DNA from: Leifsonia williamsii
Lineage (GTDB): Bacteria; Actinomycetota; Actinomycetes; Actinomycetales; Microbacteriaceae
Direction of reading: 5' to 3'
NCBI RefSeq assembly: GCF_030433685.1
Contig: NZ_JAROCF010000001.1
Coordinates: forward strand, 2,666,001 to 2,730,000
DNA length: 64,000 bases
Positions 34,935 to 42,802 of the stretch are shown here, piece by piece; within the stretch, counting starts at the first letter, position 1, and every line of letters starts with the position of its first letter. Below the pieces are notes generated by a model. It was not told the DNA's origin. It was given only the letters and a program-made list of their open reading frames with translations, and did not search any database. Both the position numbers and the translations under genes were made by a program.

Positions 34935-35534
34935 ATGAGCACCACGCTGACAGTCGACTTCTTCTGCACCCTCGACGGCTACGGCTCCGCGAACGGCTGG
35001 CCGGGCTACTGGGGCAAGGAGGGGCCGGAGATCCGGGAGGACCGCGTGCGCACGCTGGAGGAGGACCAGGTGCTCGTGTTCGGCGCCACCACCTTCCGGC
35101 TGTTCCGGGAGTTCGTGACCGCGTTCGACGAGCCGTACTACGACCGCATGAACGCGCTGCCGAAGATCGTCTTCTCGCGCACGCTCGAGGAGCCGCTCGG
35201 CTGGGCGAACTCGACCGTGCTCCGCGAGGACGCCGTGACGGCGATCGACCGGCTCAAGCGCACCACCGATGTGCCGCTGCGCTCGCACGGCAGCATCGCG
35301 CTGAACCGCGCGCTGCTGGCAGCGGGACTGGTCGACCGGCTGGAGGTGACCGTGTTCCCGGCGATCACCGGACGCGCCGGCTACGCCGCGCTCTTCCACG
35401 ACGGCGCCGAGTTCGACCTCGATCTGCTCGACACGACCGTGCTCGACGGCCGCACGGTGAAGCTCGTCTACGCCCCGCACCTCCACGAGGCCGTGCCGGA
35501 GGGCGCCGGCCCGCGGCCCCGGGCATCGCGCTAG
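34935..35534 (+). CDS. dihydrofolate reductase family protein (RibD C-terminal-like)
   Basis: A 199-residue protein with the RibD-C/DHFR fold (FFCTLDGYGSANGWPGYWG, VLVFGATTFRLFREF, KIVFSRTLEEPLGWANSTVL, SHGSIALNRALLAAGLVDRL, VTVFPAITGRAG). Proteins of this type bind NADPH but the physiological substrate is generally unknown. AGGAGG precedes the ATG. It is followed by the DGPF protein and ECF sigma factor, and the three may be co-transcribed (33-bp gap to the DGPF gene). Confidence 0.87.
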   Translation: MSTTLTVDFFCTLDGYGSANGWPGYWGKEGPEIREDRVRTLEEDQVLVFGATTFRLFREFVTAFDEPYYDRMNALPKIVFSRTLEEPLGWANSTVLREDAVTAIDRLKRTTDVPLRSHGSIALNRALLAAGLVDRLEVTVFPAITGRAGYAALFHDGAEFDLDLLDTTVLDGRTVKLVYAPHLHEAVPEGAGPRPRASR

Positions 35535-35567
35535 GCCGGCGACGGCAGGGGAGAGGAGAATCCGATC

Positions 35568-35912
35568 ATGCAGTACCTCGTCAACGTCATCGACAACCGC
35601 AGCGAGTCCGGGACGGAGGAGGAGGCGGTCGCGATCGACGCCTTCAACGACCGGCTCCGCGCGGGCGGCCACTGGGTGTTCGCGGCCGGGCTCGCCGACC
35701 CGTCCGTCTCGACCGTCATCGACAACCGCGGCGACGCCCCGCTGATCACCGACGGGCCCTTCGTCGAGACCAAGGAGTGGGCGGCCGGCTTCTGGATCAT
35801 CGAGGCGCCGGACCTCGACGTCGCGCTGCGGCTGATGGTCGACGGCTCGAAGGCGTGCAACCGGCGGCTGGAGGTGCGGCCGCTGCTGGCGGAGCCGGCA
35901 CCGCGCTCGTGA
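35568..35912 (+). CDS. YciI-like DGPF-domain protein
   Basis: A 114-residue ferredoxin-like protein with the hallmark LITDGPFVETKEWAAGFWII. DGPF proteins are consistently encoded next to ECF42 sigma factors in actinobacteria, and here the sigma gene overlaps its stop (GTGA). They may act as sensors or enzymes in the stimulus pathway, which is unresolved. GAGGAG lies about 6 nt before the ATG. Confidence 0.9.
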   Translation: MQYLVNVIDNRSESGTEEEAVAIDAFNDRLRAGGHWVFAAGLADPSVSTVIDNRGDAPLITDGPFVETKEWAAGFWIIEAPDLDVALRLMVDGSKACNRRLEVRPLLAEPAPRS

Positions 35913-37183
35913 CGGGCGCACGCGCGACCGGCGCCCGCGACGCACAGACCCACGCCGCCTTGGCGCGCGCTCACCGCGAGGAGTGGGCCCGGGTGGTCGC
36001 AACGCTCGCCAAGCGCTTCGGCAGCCTCGATGTCGCCGAGGAGGCGGCGGCCGAGGCGTTCGCGACCGCCTCCGCCCGCTGGCCCGCCGACGGCGTGCCG
36101 CCGAACCCGGGCGCCTGGCTCACCACCACGGCGACCCGCACCGCCATCGACCGCTTCCGCCGCGAGAGCATCCGCGACGCCCGGCACAGGGAGGCCATGC
36201 TCGTGCACGGCGCAGACCCCGAACCGCTCGGCGCGATCGACGACGACCGGCTGCGGCTGATCTTCATCTGCTGCCACCCCGCGCTCGGGATGGAGGCCAG
36301 GGTCGCCCTGACCCTGCGGATGGTCGGCGGTCTGAGCGTGCCGGAGATCGCCCGCGCCTTCCTCGTGCAGGACACGACCATGGGCGCCCGCATCACTCGC
36401 GCCAAGGCGAAGATCGCCGCGGCCGGCATCCCGTACCGCATGCCGGACGCCGCGGACCTCCCGGCGCGCGTCGACGGCGTGCTCGCGGTGCTGTACCTGA
36501 TCTTCAACGAGGGCTACCTCCCCGGAGCGACGGGAGCGACGACGGCGACGACGGCGACGTCGCCGATGCGCGAGGAGCTCACCGGCGAGGCGATCCGGCT
36601 CACCCGGCTGGTGCATGCCCTCCTCCCGGCCGACGGCGAGGTCGCGGGCCTCCTCGCGCTCATGCTGCTGACCGAGGCGCGCCGTGCCGCGCGCGTGTCG
36701 GGGGCGGGGGAGCTGGTGCCGCTGGGGGAGCAGGACCGCACCCGCTGGGACCGCGCCATGATCGCCGAGGGCCACGCGATCGTCCGCGCGCGGCTCGACG
36801 CGGGTGAGCCTCCCGGCCGTTACCAGCTCCTCGCCGCCGTCAACGCCGTGCACACCGACGGCGCCGCGACGGACTGGGCGCAGGTGGTCGCGCTGTACGA
36901 CCAGCTCACGCGGCTCGACGGCTCGCCGATCGTGCGGCTCAACCGCGCGTTCGCGGTGGGGGAGCGGGACGGCCCGGCGACCGGGCTCGCGCTCGTCGAC
37001 GACCTGGCGCCCCCGCTCGACGGCTACCACGCCTTCCACGCTGCCCGTGCGGAGCTGTTGCGGCAGCTCGGGCGCACCGAGGAGGCGGCCGCGGCCTACG
37101 ACGCCGCCCTCGCGCTCGCGGGGAACCCGGCCGAGCTGGCGTACCTGCGGCGGAGGCGGGAGGAGTGCGGGCGGGAGGCGTGA
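35909..37183 (+). CDS. ECF42-type RNA polymerase sigma factor with C-terminal extension
   Basis: A 424-residue extracytoplasmic-function sigma factor. Sigma2 is at about residues 15-90 (LDVAEEAAAEAFATASARWP, TATRTAIDRFRRES), sigma4 at about 127-172 (VGGLSVPEIARAFLVQDTTM, GARITRAKAKI). A ~250-residue TPR-like extension contains YLIFNEGY, VHTDG and the C-terminal YDAALALAGNPAELAYLRRR. There is no anti-sigma gene; ECF42 members are thought to be controlled through the extension and the DGPF partner. GTG 35909 overlaps the DGPF stop, implying coupling. A low-complexity Ala/Thr stretch (ATGATTATTATS) interrupts the extension after residue ~205. Confidence 0.92.
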   Translation: MTGARATGARDAQTHAALARAHREEWARVVATLAKRFGSLDVAEEAAAEAFATASARWPADGVPPNPGAWLTTTATRTAIDRFRRESIRDARHREAMLVHGADPEPLGAIDDDRLRLIFICCHPALGMEARVALTLRMVGGLSVPEIARAFLVQDTTMGARITRAKAKIAAAGIPYRMPDAADLPARVDGVLAVLYLIFNEGYLPGATGATTATTATSPMREELTGEAIRLTRLVHALLPADGEVAGLLALMLLTEARRAARVSGAGELVPLGEQDRTRWDRAMIAEGHAIVRARLDAGEPPGRYQLLAAVNAVHTDGAATDWAQVVALYDQLTRLDGSPIVRLNRAFAVGERDGPATGLALVDDLAPPLDGYHAFHAARAELLRQLGRTEEAAAAYDAALALAGNPAELAYLRRRREECGREA

Positions 37184-37216
37184 CAGCGGTATGCACCCGG
37201 CATTACGGTGCACGGG

Positions 37217-38335
37217 ATGACGCCAACACCGTTCCGCCTCCATGTGCCCGACGCCGTACTCACCGAGCTGCGCGAGCGTTTAGAGCACACCCGTTATGTA
37301 CAGAGCATCGGCGGCGCCCGCGGGCCTTCGCCTGCCCGTCCGGCCGGGCTGGGCGGTGACCGCCTCCGGGCGCTGGTCGACCGCTGGCTGGCGTTCGACT
37401 GGCGGGGCGAGGAGGCGCGGCTCGCCGGCTACGAGCAGTACACGGCGGAGGTGCGCGGCCACCGCCTCCACTTCGTCCGGGTACGGCCGGAGCGCCCGGC
37501 GGCGGTCACCGTACCGCTCCTGCTGCTGCACGGGTGGCCCAGCGCCTTCACCGAGTACCTGCCGCTCGCGGACGCGCTGGCGGAGCGCGCGACGGACGAC
37601 CTCGCCTTCGACATCGTGGTGCCGTCCCTTCCCGGCTTCGTGTTCTCCGAGCTGCCCGCCGAGCCGCTGACGCGCCGCGCGATCGGGGAGGACCTGCACG
37701 CCCTCATGACCGTAGCGCTCGGCTTCGAGCGCTACGCCGCGTTCGGCGGAGACATCGGCGGGGGAGCGGCCACCTGGCTCGGCGCGCTGCACCCGGAGGC
37801 CATCATCGGCCTCCAGCTGATCCATCCGCCGTTCCCGGACGACGAACCGCAGAGCGACGAGGAGCGCGTGTTCCTCGAGGCGTTGGAGGCGTACGACGAG
37901 TCGGACAGCGGCTACAGCGAGATCATGGGCACGCGGCCCGACACCATCGCCGCGGCCCTCGCGGACTCGCCGGCGGGCCTGCTGGCGTGGATCGCCGACA
38001 AGTGGGACGACTGGGCCGACGGCGGCCTGGCCGCGGTCGACGAGGCCGAGCTGTTCCGCGTCGCGACGCTGTACTGGGTGACGGGCACGATCGGCACGTC
38101 GTTCCAGCAGTACTTCGACTGGCCGTTGAACGAGCGACGGCCGCCGATCACCGCACCCGTCGGCGTGCTCCTCAGCAAGGAGCCGTTCCTGCGGGACTAC
38201 CCGCGCTCGCTGGTCGAGCGCGCCGTCGCCGACCTCCGCTCGTTCGAGGTGCCGGAGACCGGCGGGCACTTCCTGGGCGCGGAGCAGCCGGCGGCGACGG
38301 CGGAGGCGATCCGGCGGTTCTTCGGGGCGTTGTGA
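37217..38335 (+). CDS. epoxide hydrolase family protein
   Basis: A 372-residue enzyme of the epoxide-hydrolase N-terminal plus alpha/beta-hydrolase type. Residues ~1-90 are the EHN region (FRLHVPDAVLTELRERLEHT). The oxyanion HGWP is near residue 103, the nucleophile Asp in GGDIGGG near 177, and the catalytic His in ETGGHFLG near 349. It would open epoxides to diols or act on related esters. The ATG at 37217 follows TACGGT (37204-37209) by 7 nt (leaderless), so it is separate from the sigma-factor operon. Confidence 0.9.
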   Translation: MTPTPFRLHVPDAVLTELRERLEHTRYVQSIGGARGPSPARPAGLGGDRLRALVDRWLAFDWRGEEARLAGYEQYTAEVRGHRLHFVRVRPERPAAVTVPLLLLHGWPSAFTEYLPLADALAERATDDLAFDIVVPSLPGFVFSELPAEPLTRRAIGEDLHALMTVALGFERYAAFGGDIGGGAATWLGALHPEAIIGLQLIHPPFPDDEPQSDEERVFLEALEAYDESDSGYSEIMGTRPDTIAAALADSPAGLLAWIADKWDDWADGGLAAVDEAELFRVATLYWVTGTIGTSFQQYFDWPLNERRPPITAPVGVLLSKEPFLRDYPRSLVERAVADLRSFEVPETGGHFLGAEQPAATAEAIRRFFGAL

Positions 38336-38368
38336 GCGGAGTGCCGACCCATCGGGCCGGACGACGAG

Positions 38369-38399
38369 GAAGGGCGCAGGGAGAGTCCCTGCGCCCTTC
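38369..38399. terminator. bidirectional terminator between epoxide hydrolase and serine protease genes
   Basis: A perfect 14-bp stem (38369-38382 with 38386-38399) closed by GAG lies between the convergent stops. The stem base GAAGGG/CCCTTC gives a T-rich end in the rightward direction. Confidence 0.75.
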
Positions 38400-38422
38400 T
38401 CACGTGCTGAGCAATTCGCCCG

Positions 38423-39274
38423 CTACACCCCGAATGTCGCCAGCCAGGCGTCGACCACGGGGATGTCGAGTCGCTGGTAGCCGCCGAGGTACCGGCAGTT
38501 CGCGGTGTACCCGTAGCTCGTCACGGCGACGATCCTGTCGCCGAGGAACACGGGGCCGCCCGAGTCGCCGAAGCAGGTCCCTCCGGTCCCGCGGGTGTCG
38601 TTCGGGTTGCCGTTGGTCTGCAGGATCTGCGGCGTGAGCTTCTGGCCGGGCATCTCCACGTAGCGGCGGAGGAGCGGGTAGGTCATCGGCTGCGGCTTCT
38701 GCGGCCCGGTCTCGGGCTTGCGCACCTCCGTGCCGTAGCCCACCGCGGTGAACAGCGTCTTCGAGAGGTTGCTGGTCTTGATGGCGTCGAGCGTGCCGAC
38801 CGGCGCGATCTGCGGGTAGCCGGAGCCGAACGAGGGCACCGGCTGGTCGAGCACGATGACGCCGACGTCGTTCCAGTTGTCCTTGTCGGTGAAGTCCGAG
38901 TACGCCGGGTGGGTGTACGCCGTTCCGGAGTAGTAGCCGGCTGCGGTGATCTCGGCGGCCGTGTAGCCGGCGGCCGGGTCGGCGGCGACGGGGAAGGGCG
39001 TCGGCGGCTGCTCGGCGATCACGGAGTCGAACGTGACGAGCGTCTTGCCGAGCGTCCCCGAGGTGCAGTGCGCGGCGGTCACCACGACGGTCGGCGACAC
39101 CAGCGTCGCCGAGCACCGGAACCGCCCGTCGGCGTCGTAGAACAGGATCAGGCCGACATCGGGATGTGTGTTCCCGTCGGCGGTGCCACCCGTGCTGGCG
39201 AGGGCGGGTGCGCCGACGGCCAGCCCGGCGAGTGTGGCCAGCGCGATCGCAGCGGCCAGGATTCGTTTACGCAT
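38423..39274 (-). CDS. secreted trypsin-like serine protease
   Basis: A 283-residue S1-family protease. A signal peptide (MRKRILAAAIALATLAGLAV, cleavage near APALAS) is followed by the catalytic domain with His in VTAAHCTSG, Asp in NDVGVIVLD and Ser in CFGDSGGPVFLG. The paired cysteines around TAAHC and the late CFGDSGG/NCRYLG fit the fold. It acts outside the cell, probably in protein scavenging. GGAGGG lies 4 nt before the ATG. Monocistronic. Confidence 0.92.
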   Translation of the reverse strand: MRKRILAAAIALATLAGLAVGAPALASTGGTADGNTHPDVGLILFYDADGRFRCSATLVSPTVVVTAAHCTSGTLGKTLVTFDSVIAEQPPTPFPVAADPAAGYTAAEITAAGYYSGTAYTHPAYSDFTDKDNWNDVGVIVLDQPVPSFGSGYPQIAPVGTLDAIKTSNLSKTLFTAVGYGTEVRKPETGPQKPQPMTYPLLRRYVEMPGQKLTPQILQTNGNPNDTRGTGGTCFGDSGGPVFLGDRIVAVTSYGYTANCRYLGGYQRLDIPVVDAWLATFGV

Positions 39275-39390
39275 GGACCCTCCATTGGATCTCGAAGCGG
39301 GATCGATTCTTCGAGTATGCACATCCCCTGAATGGGGGCCAAGAGCCGGTCTGCGCAGAACGAACGCGCCGGGCCTGCAAGGATACGGTC

Positions 39391-39918
39391 ATGACGACTC
39401 CGCCCGCCGCGCAGATCGACGACGACCTCCAGCGCGCGATCGATCGGGGCTACGCCGAACGCGACCGCGACGACATGGCCCCGACGATCCGGTACTTCGA
39501 GGACCTCCTGGCCGCACATCCCGGGAATCCGGTGCTGACGTACGAGGTCGCCGGCGCCTACGACACCGCCGGCCGTGAGGCGGAGGCGCGGGTCCACTAC
39601 GAGGAGGCGTTGCGGCTGGGCCTGTCGGGGGAGCCGCTGCGGAAGTGCCTCTGCCAGTACGCCAGCACCCTGCGCTGGCTCGGGGAGCTCGACGCCTCGC
39701 TCGCGACGCTCGAGCGCGCACGACGCGAGTTCCCCGACTCCGACGCGGTGCGCGTCTTCGAGGCCCTCACCCTGAACGAGCTGGGTAGAACCGACGAGGC
39801 GGTCGGCACGCTGCTGGCGGTCATCGCGCTGCACGGAGACGCGACCGACCTGGGCCGGTACGCCGTCGGCCTCGGCGGCCTCGCGGAGTGGCTGAAGGCG
39901 GGCCGGCCGGGGGAGTGA
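39391..39918 (+). CDS. tetratricopeptide repeat protein
   Basis: A 175-residue all-helical protein with about three TPR units (MAPTIRYFEDLLAAHPGNPV; YEVAGAYDTAGREAEARVHY; CQYASTLRWLGELDASLATL; ALTLNELGRTDEAVGTLLAV). It would act as a protein-binding scaffold; partners are unknown. AAGGA lies 7 nt before the ATG at 39391. Confidence 0.83.
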   Translation: MTTPPAAQIDDDLQRAIDRGYAERDRDDMAPTIRYFEDLLAAHPGNPVLTYEVAGAYDTAGREAEARVHYEEALRLGLSGEPLRKCLCQYASTLRWLGELDASLATLERARREFPDSDAVRVFEALTLNELGRTDEAVGTLLAVIALHGDATDLGRYAVGLGGLAEWLKAGRPGE

Positions 39919-39956
39919 CTCGCCGCTGATGCCGGAGCGGGCGCACCTGAGCCGGC

Positions 39957-40319
39957 TCAGCCGTCGACGGGACGGTGCTCCAGGCCGAGCGTCGGGTCGC
40001 CGTAGACGCTCCTCACCTCGGAGATCACGACCCGGTACGCGCCGAGCCACTCCTCGTTCCGCACCTTGGCGATCCGGTGCGTGTCCATCCCGACGAGCTG
40101 ATTCAGGGCCTCCCGGTCGGCCCAGTAGTAGACCTCGGCGTGCAGACCGGTCTCCTCGTTGTGCCACGCCTCCTCGCCGAGGAACCCGTCGATCGCGCGG
40201 GCCCGCTCCGCGATCTCGTCGTTGAGGCGGTGGAAATCGTCGTCGAGGTCACCGATCTCGAAGATGAACGTGGAGGTGTAGGCGGGCCTGCGGGTCGCGG
40301 CCGCTGCTTCCGTGCTCAT
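39957..40319 (-). CDS. antibiotic biosynthesis monooxygenase (ABM) family protein
   Basis: A 120-residue ferredoxin-like ABM protein (TFIFEIGDLDDDFHRLNDEI, GFLGEEAWHNEETGLHAEVY, YWADREALNQLVGMDTHRIA). The family includes cofactor-free monooxygenases and heme-degrading relatives; the specific role is unknown. Its ATG overlaps the stop of the EamA gene (ATGA), so it is the last gene of an XRE/cupin-EamA-ABM operon. Confidence 0.83.
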   Translation of the reverse strand: MSTEAAAATRRPAYTSTFIFEIGDLDDDFHRLNDEIAERARAIDGFLGEEAWHNEETGLHAEVYYWADREALNQLVGMDTHRIAKVRNEEWLGAYRVVISEVRSVYGDPTLGLEHRPVDG

Positions 40320-41221
40320 GAGCTCTCCTTCGTCGTAGCGGCTGGGACATCGGTCGTGACGGGGAGCGCGTCGCGTCTGCCGCCGCGTTGGGCGGCCGCG
40401 CCGGCGGCGACCACGATCGCGACACCGACGAGCTGCAGCACGGACGGTGTCTGTGCGAGCACGAGGAACCCGATGACGGCGCCGAACGCGGGCTCGATGG
40501 ACAGCAGGGTGCCGAAGGCCGTGTGCGTCATCCGCCGCAGAGCCAGCATCTCAAGCGCGAAGGCGATCACCGGCGTCACGAGCGCGATCCCCGCCGCCGC
40601 CGGCAGCACCCACCAGGTGAACTCGCCGCCGAGCACCTGGGGGAGTCCGACCGGCAGCGTGGCGATCGCGGCGACGGGGATGGTGAGCGAGAGTCCGCTG
40701 ATCCCGGCGAAACGGTCCCCGACGTGCTGGGTCAGGACGTTGTACAGCCCCCAGCACGCGCCCGCGGCCAGGGCGAACCCCACGCCGATCAGGTCGATGC
40801 TCCCGTGCCAGGGCTCAGTGAGCAGCAGCACTCCGACGAAGGCCGCGGCCGGCCACACGAGGGCGCTGCGCCGCTTGCTCATCACGCCCGCGACGGTGAG
40901 CGGCCCGAGGAACTCGATCGCGACGGCCGTCCCGAGCGGGATGCGATCCACCGCCGAGAGGAAAAAGGTCGTCATGAAGCCGGTCACGACACCCAGCGCC
41001 AGCAGAGCGGGGAGGTCCCTGCGACGCAGCGAGCGGATCGCCGGCCGGGCGACGATCCAGAGCAGCGCCGCGCCGAAGCACATCCGCAGCCACGCCGTCC
41101 CGGCAGGGCCGACCTGGGCGATCACGGGCACCGAGACGGCGTTGGACAACTGAACCGCGAGCATCGCGGCGATCGCCAGCGTCCACGGCGGCGCGACCGG
41201 CCGGCTCCGTGCCTCACGCAT
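40316..41221 (-). CDS. EamA/DMT-superfamily transporter
   Basis: A 301-residue membrane protein with ten hydrophobic helices and the duplicated EamA layout (QLSNAVSVPVIAQVGPAGTA to LTEPWHGSIDLIGV; then ACWGLYNVLTQHVGDRFAGI). The subgroup resembles RhtA-like amino-acid or metabolite exporters. Its ATG at 41221 overlaps the end of the regulator gene by 8 nt and its stop overlaps the ABM start, so translation of all three is coupled. Export of the compound sensed by the cupin regulator is a reasonable guess. Confidence 0.87.
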   Translation of the reverse strand: MREARSRPVAPPWTLAIAAMLAVQLSNAVSVPVIAQVGPAGTAWLRMCFGAALLWIVARPAIRSLRRRDLPALLALGVVTGFMTTFFLSAVDRIPLGTAVAIEFLGPLTVAGVMSKRRSALVWPAAAFVGVLLLTEPWHGSIDLIGVGFALAAGACWGLYNVLTQHVGDRFAGISGLSLTIPVAAIATLPVGLPQVLGGEFTWWVLPAAAGIALVTPVIAFALEMLALRRMTHTAFGTLLSIEPAFGAVIGFLVLAQTPSVLQLVGVAIVVAAGAAAQRGGRRDALPVTTDVPAATTKESS

Positions 41222-41819
41222 CGCCGCGCTCCGCGCCGGGTGCCTGGCCGACTCCCGGCTCGTAAACGCACAGCGTGAAGCGCGCGGGCGCGTCGCCGAG
41301 GTTGACGTACGAGTGGTCGTCGTCACCGAAGAAGGTCAGCGCGTCCCCGGGCCCGAGAGTGTGAGCGACCCCGTCGGACTCGACGGTGATCGACCCCTCG
41401 ATGACCTGCAGCAGCTCACGGGTGCCGGGGGAGTGCGCCTCGCTCGCGTGGCGCTCGCCCGGCGCGAGGGTCCAATCCCACAGCTCCACGACGTTGGGAG
41501 GCTCCGTGCCCGCCACGAGCACTCCGCGGCCTCCCTGTGTACCGGTCCACAACGCTGCGCCGTCGCCCACACGCACCACCTTCGCCGCACGAGGCGCCGG
41601 CCGCTCGACGAGAGCGGGCAATCCGACACCGAGAGCGTCGGACAGTCGCAGCAGCGTTCCCACACTGGGGTTGACTGAGCCCTGCTCGACGTTGACCACC
41701 ATCCGCCGGCTGACCTGAGCCCGCTCGGCGAGCTGATCGAGCGTCCAGCCCCGCGAGTTCCGCTCCTGCTTGACCCGCGCACCGATGACGCGCGCCAGGG
41801 TCTCCGCGTCCGCATCCAT
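41214..41819 (-). CDS. XRE-family regulator with cupin domain
   Basis: A 201-residue regulator. Residues ~10-65 form the HTH (RGWTLDQLAERAQVSRRMVV, NVEQGSVNPSVGTLLRLSDA), and about 110-190 the cupin sensor (TLAPGERHASEAHSPGTREL, GPGDALTFFGDDDHSYVN). This architecture controls small-molecule efflux and metabolism operons. ATG 41819 follows TATGCT (41831-41826) by 6 nt, with TTGCCG 18 nt further up, so the mRNA is leaderless; the longer in-frame start at 41855 lies upstream of this promoter. Confidence 0.9.
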   Translation of the reverse strand: MDADAETLARVIGARVKQERNSRGWTLDQLAERAQVSRRMVVNVEQGSVNPSVGTLLRLSDALGVGLPALVERPAPRAAKVVRVGDGAALWTGTQGGRGVLVAGTEPPNVVELWDWTLAPGERHASEAHSPGTRELLQVIEGSITVESDGVAHTLGPGDALTFFGDDDHSYVNLGDAPARFTLCVYEPGVGQAPGAERGDA

Positions 41820-41825
41820 CGGTGC

Positions 41826-41855
41826 AGCATAGTGCACTGCGGGAGGCAACGGCAA
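41826..41855 (-). promoter_or_regulatory. promoter of the XRE/cupin-EamA-ABM operon
   Basis: Minus strand: TTGCCG, an 18-nt spacer and TATGCT (41831-41826), with transcription starting at or next to the ATG at 41819. The hexamers match the actinobacterial housekeeping consensus. Confidence 0.55.
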
Positions 41856-41894
41856 TGGGGAGTGATTTGCACATCCTCATACGTTCAAGCTGAC

Positions 41895-41908
41895 ATAATG
41901 TGCATTAT
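41895..41908. promoter_or_regulatory. AT-rich palindrome in the divergent intergenic region
   Basis: ATAATG-TG-CATTAT, a 6-bp-arm palindrome in otherwise GC-rich DNA, lies between the leftward XRE operon and the rightward PAP2 operon. It is a plausible operator for the XRE/cupin regulator; binding is inferred from position and symmetry only. Confidence 0.45.
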
Positions 41909-42022
41909 CGGCGTACACGAGCGGGGTCCTGAGAGCTGCCCGAAACCGCGTCTCCCGCGTACAGTGCACAACGCCCGTCCCACGGGTCGCTGTTGCTCGC
42001 TTTCCCGAAAGGCCCGAATCCT

Positions 42023-42802
42023 GTGCCCGCAGCCGCCGACCTCCGCACGAGCCGTCTGTCCGACTGGAACAAACGGTTCGTCGTCGAAGAACGCTACGTC
42101 CCGGCCGCGACGCGGCGACGACTCTACGCGACGTCCGTCGCGCTGGTGGCCGTCGGACTGATCGCCTTCGTCGTGCTTGCGGCGAACGTCATGACGCACA
42201 CTGGATACGAGCGCCTCGACGTACCGGTCGAGCGCTGGTTCAACGCGCAGCGCTCCGCCGAGACGACCGGGTTCATGACCGTGCTGGCGATCATCTTCGG
42301 CCCGGTGGCCATGCCGTTCATCGTGCTGATCACCGTCATCGTCTGGGCGCTGACGGCACGACATCTGTGGCGCCCGTTCCTCCTGGCGGCCGGGATGCTG
42401 ACGGGCGTCCTGCTGGCGCAGCTGCTGGCGCCGCTGATCCGGCATCCGCGCCCGCCGGTGTCGCTCATGCTGATGGGACCGGATCACACGTTCTCGTTCC
42501 CGTCCGGGCACGTGCTCGGCGCCTCCGACTTCTTCCTCATCTTCGCGTTCCTGCTCGCGAGCCGGATCCAGCGGCGCTGGTTCACCGTGGCCGCCTTCGT
42601 GGTCGCCGCCGCCCTCGTCGTTCTACAGGTCGCCAGCCGTTTGTATCTGGGATATCACTGGATCAGCGACACCACCGGCTCGGTCGCACTGTCACTGGCG
42701 GTCGTCGGCGGCGTCATCGCGCTCGACACGCGCCGCACGGTCCGCGTGGAGGGCGAGCGGATCGAAGGCGGGCTCTCGCAGCCGCAGGTGGACGGCACAT
42801 GA
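42023..42802 (+). CDS. PAP2 family phosphatase
   Basis: A 259-residue membrane phosphatase with about six helices. The second and third motifs are clear: SFPSGHVLG and SRLYLGYHWISD. The first is shortened to RHPRPP without the upstream Lys at the usual distance. It is probably a lipid-phosphate phosphatase. GTG 42023 has GAAAGG 10 nt upstream. The next gene (DUF1206) starts inside its stop (ATGA). Confidence 0.85.
   Translation: MPAAADLRTSRLSDWNKRFVVEERYVPAATRRRLYATSVALVAVGLIAFVVLAANVMTHTGYERLDVPVERWFNAQRSAETTGFMTVLAIIFGPVAMPFIVLITVIVWALTARHLWRPFLLAAGMLTGVLLAQLLAPLIRHPRPPVSLMLMGPDHTFSFPSGHVLGASDFFLIFAFLLASRIQRRWFTVAAFVVAAALVVLQVASRLYLGYHWISDTTGSVALSLAVVGGVIALDTRRTVRVEGERIEGGLSQPQVDGT

Noticed and set aside
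41820-41855. Longer start of the XRE/cupin regulator at 41855
   Set aside because: It lies upstream of the TTGCCG-N18-TATGCT promoter that positions transcription at the 41819 ATG.
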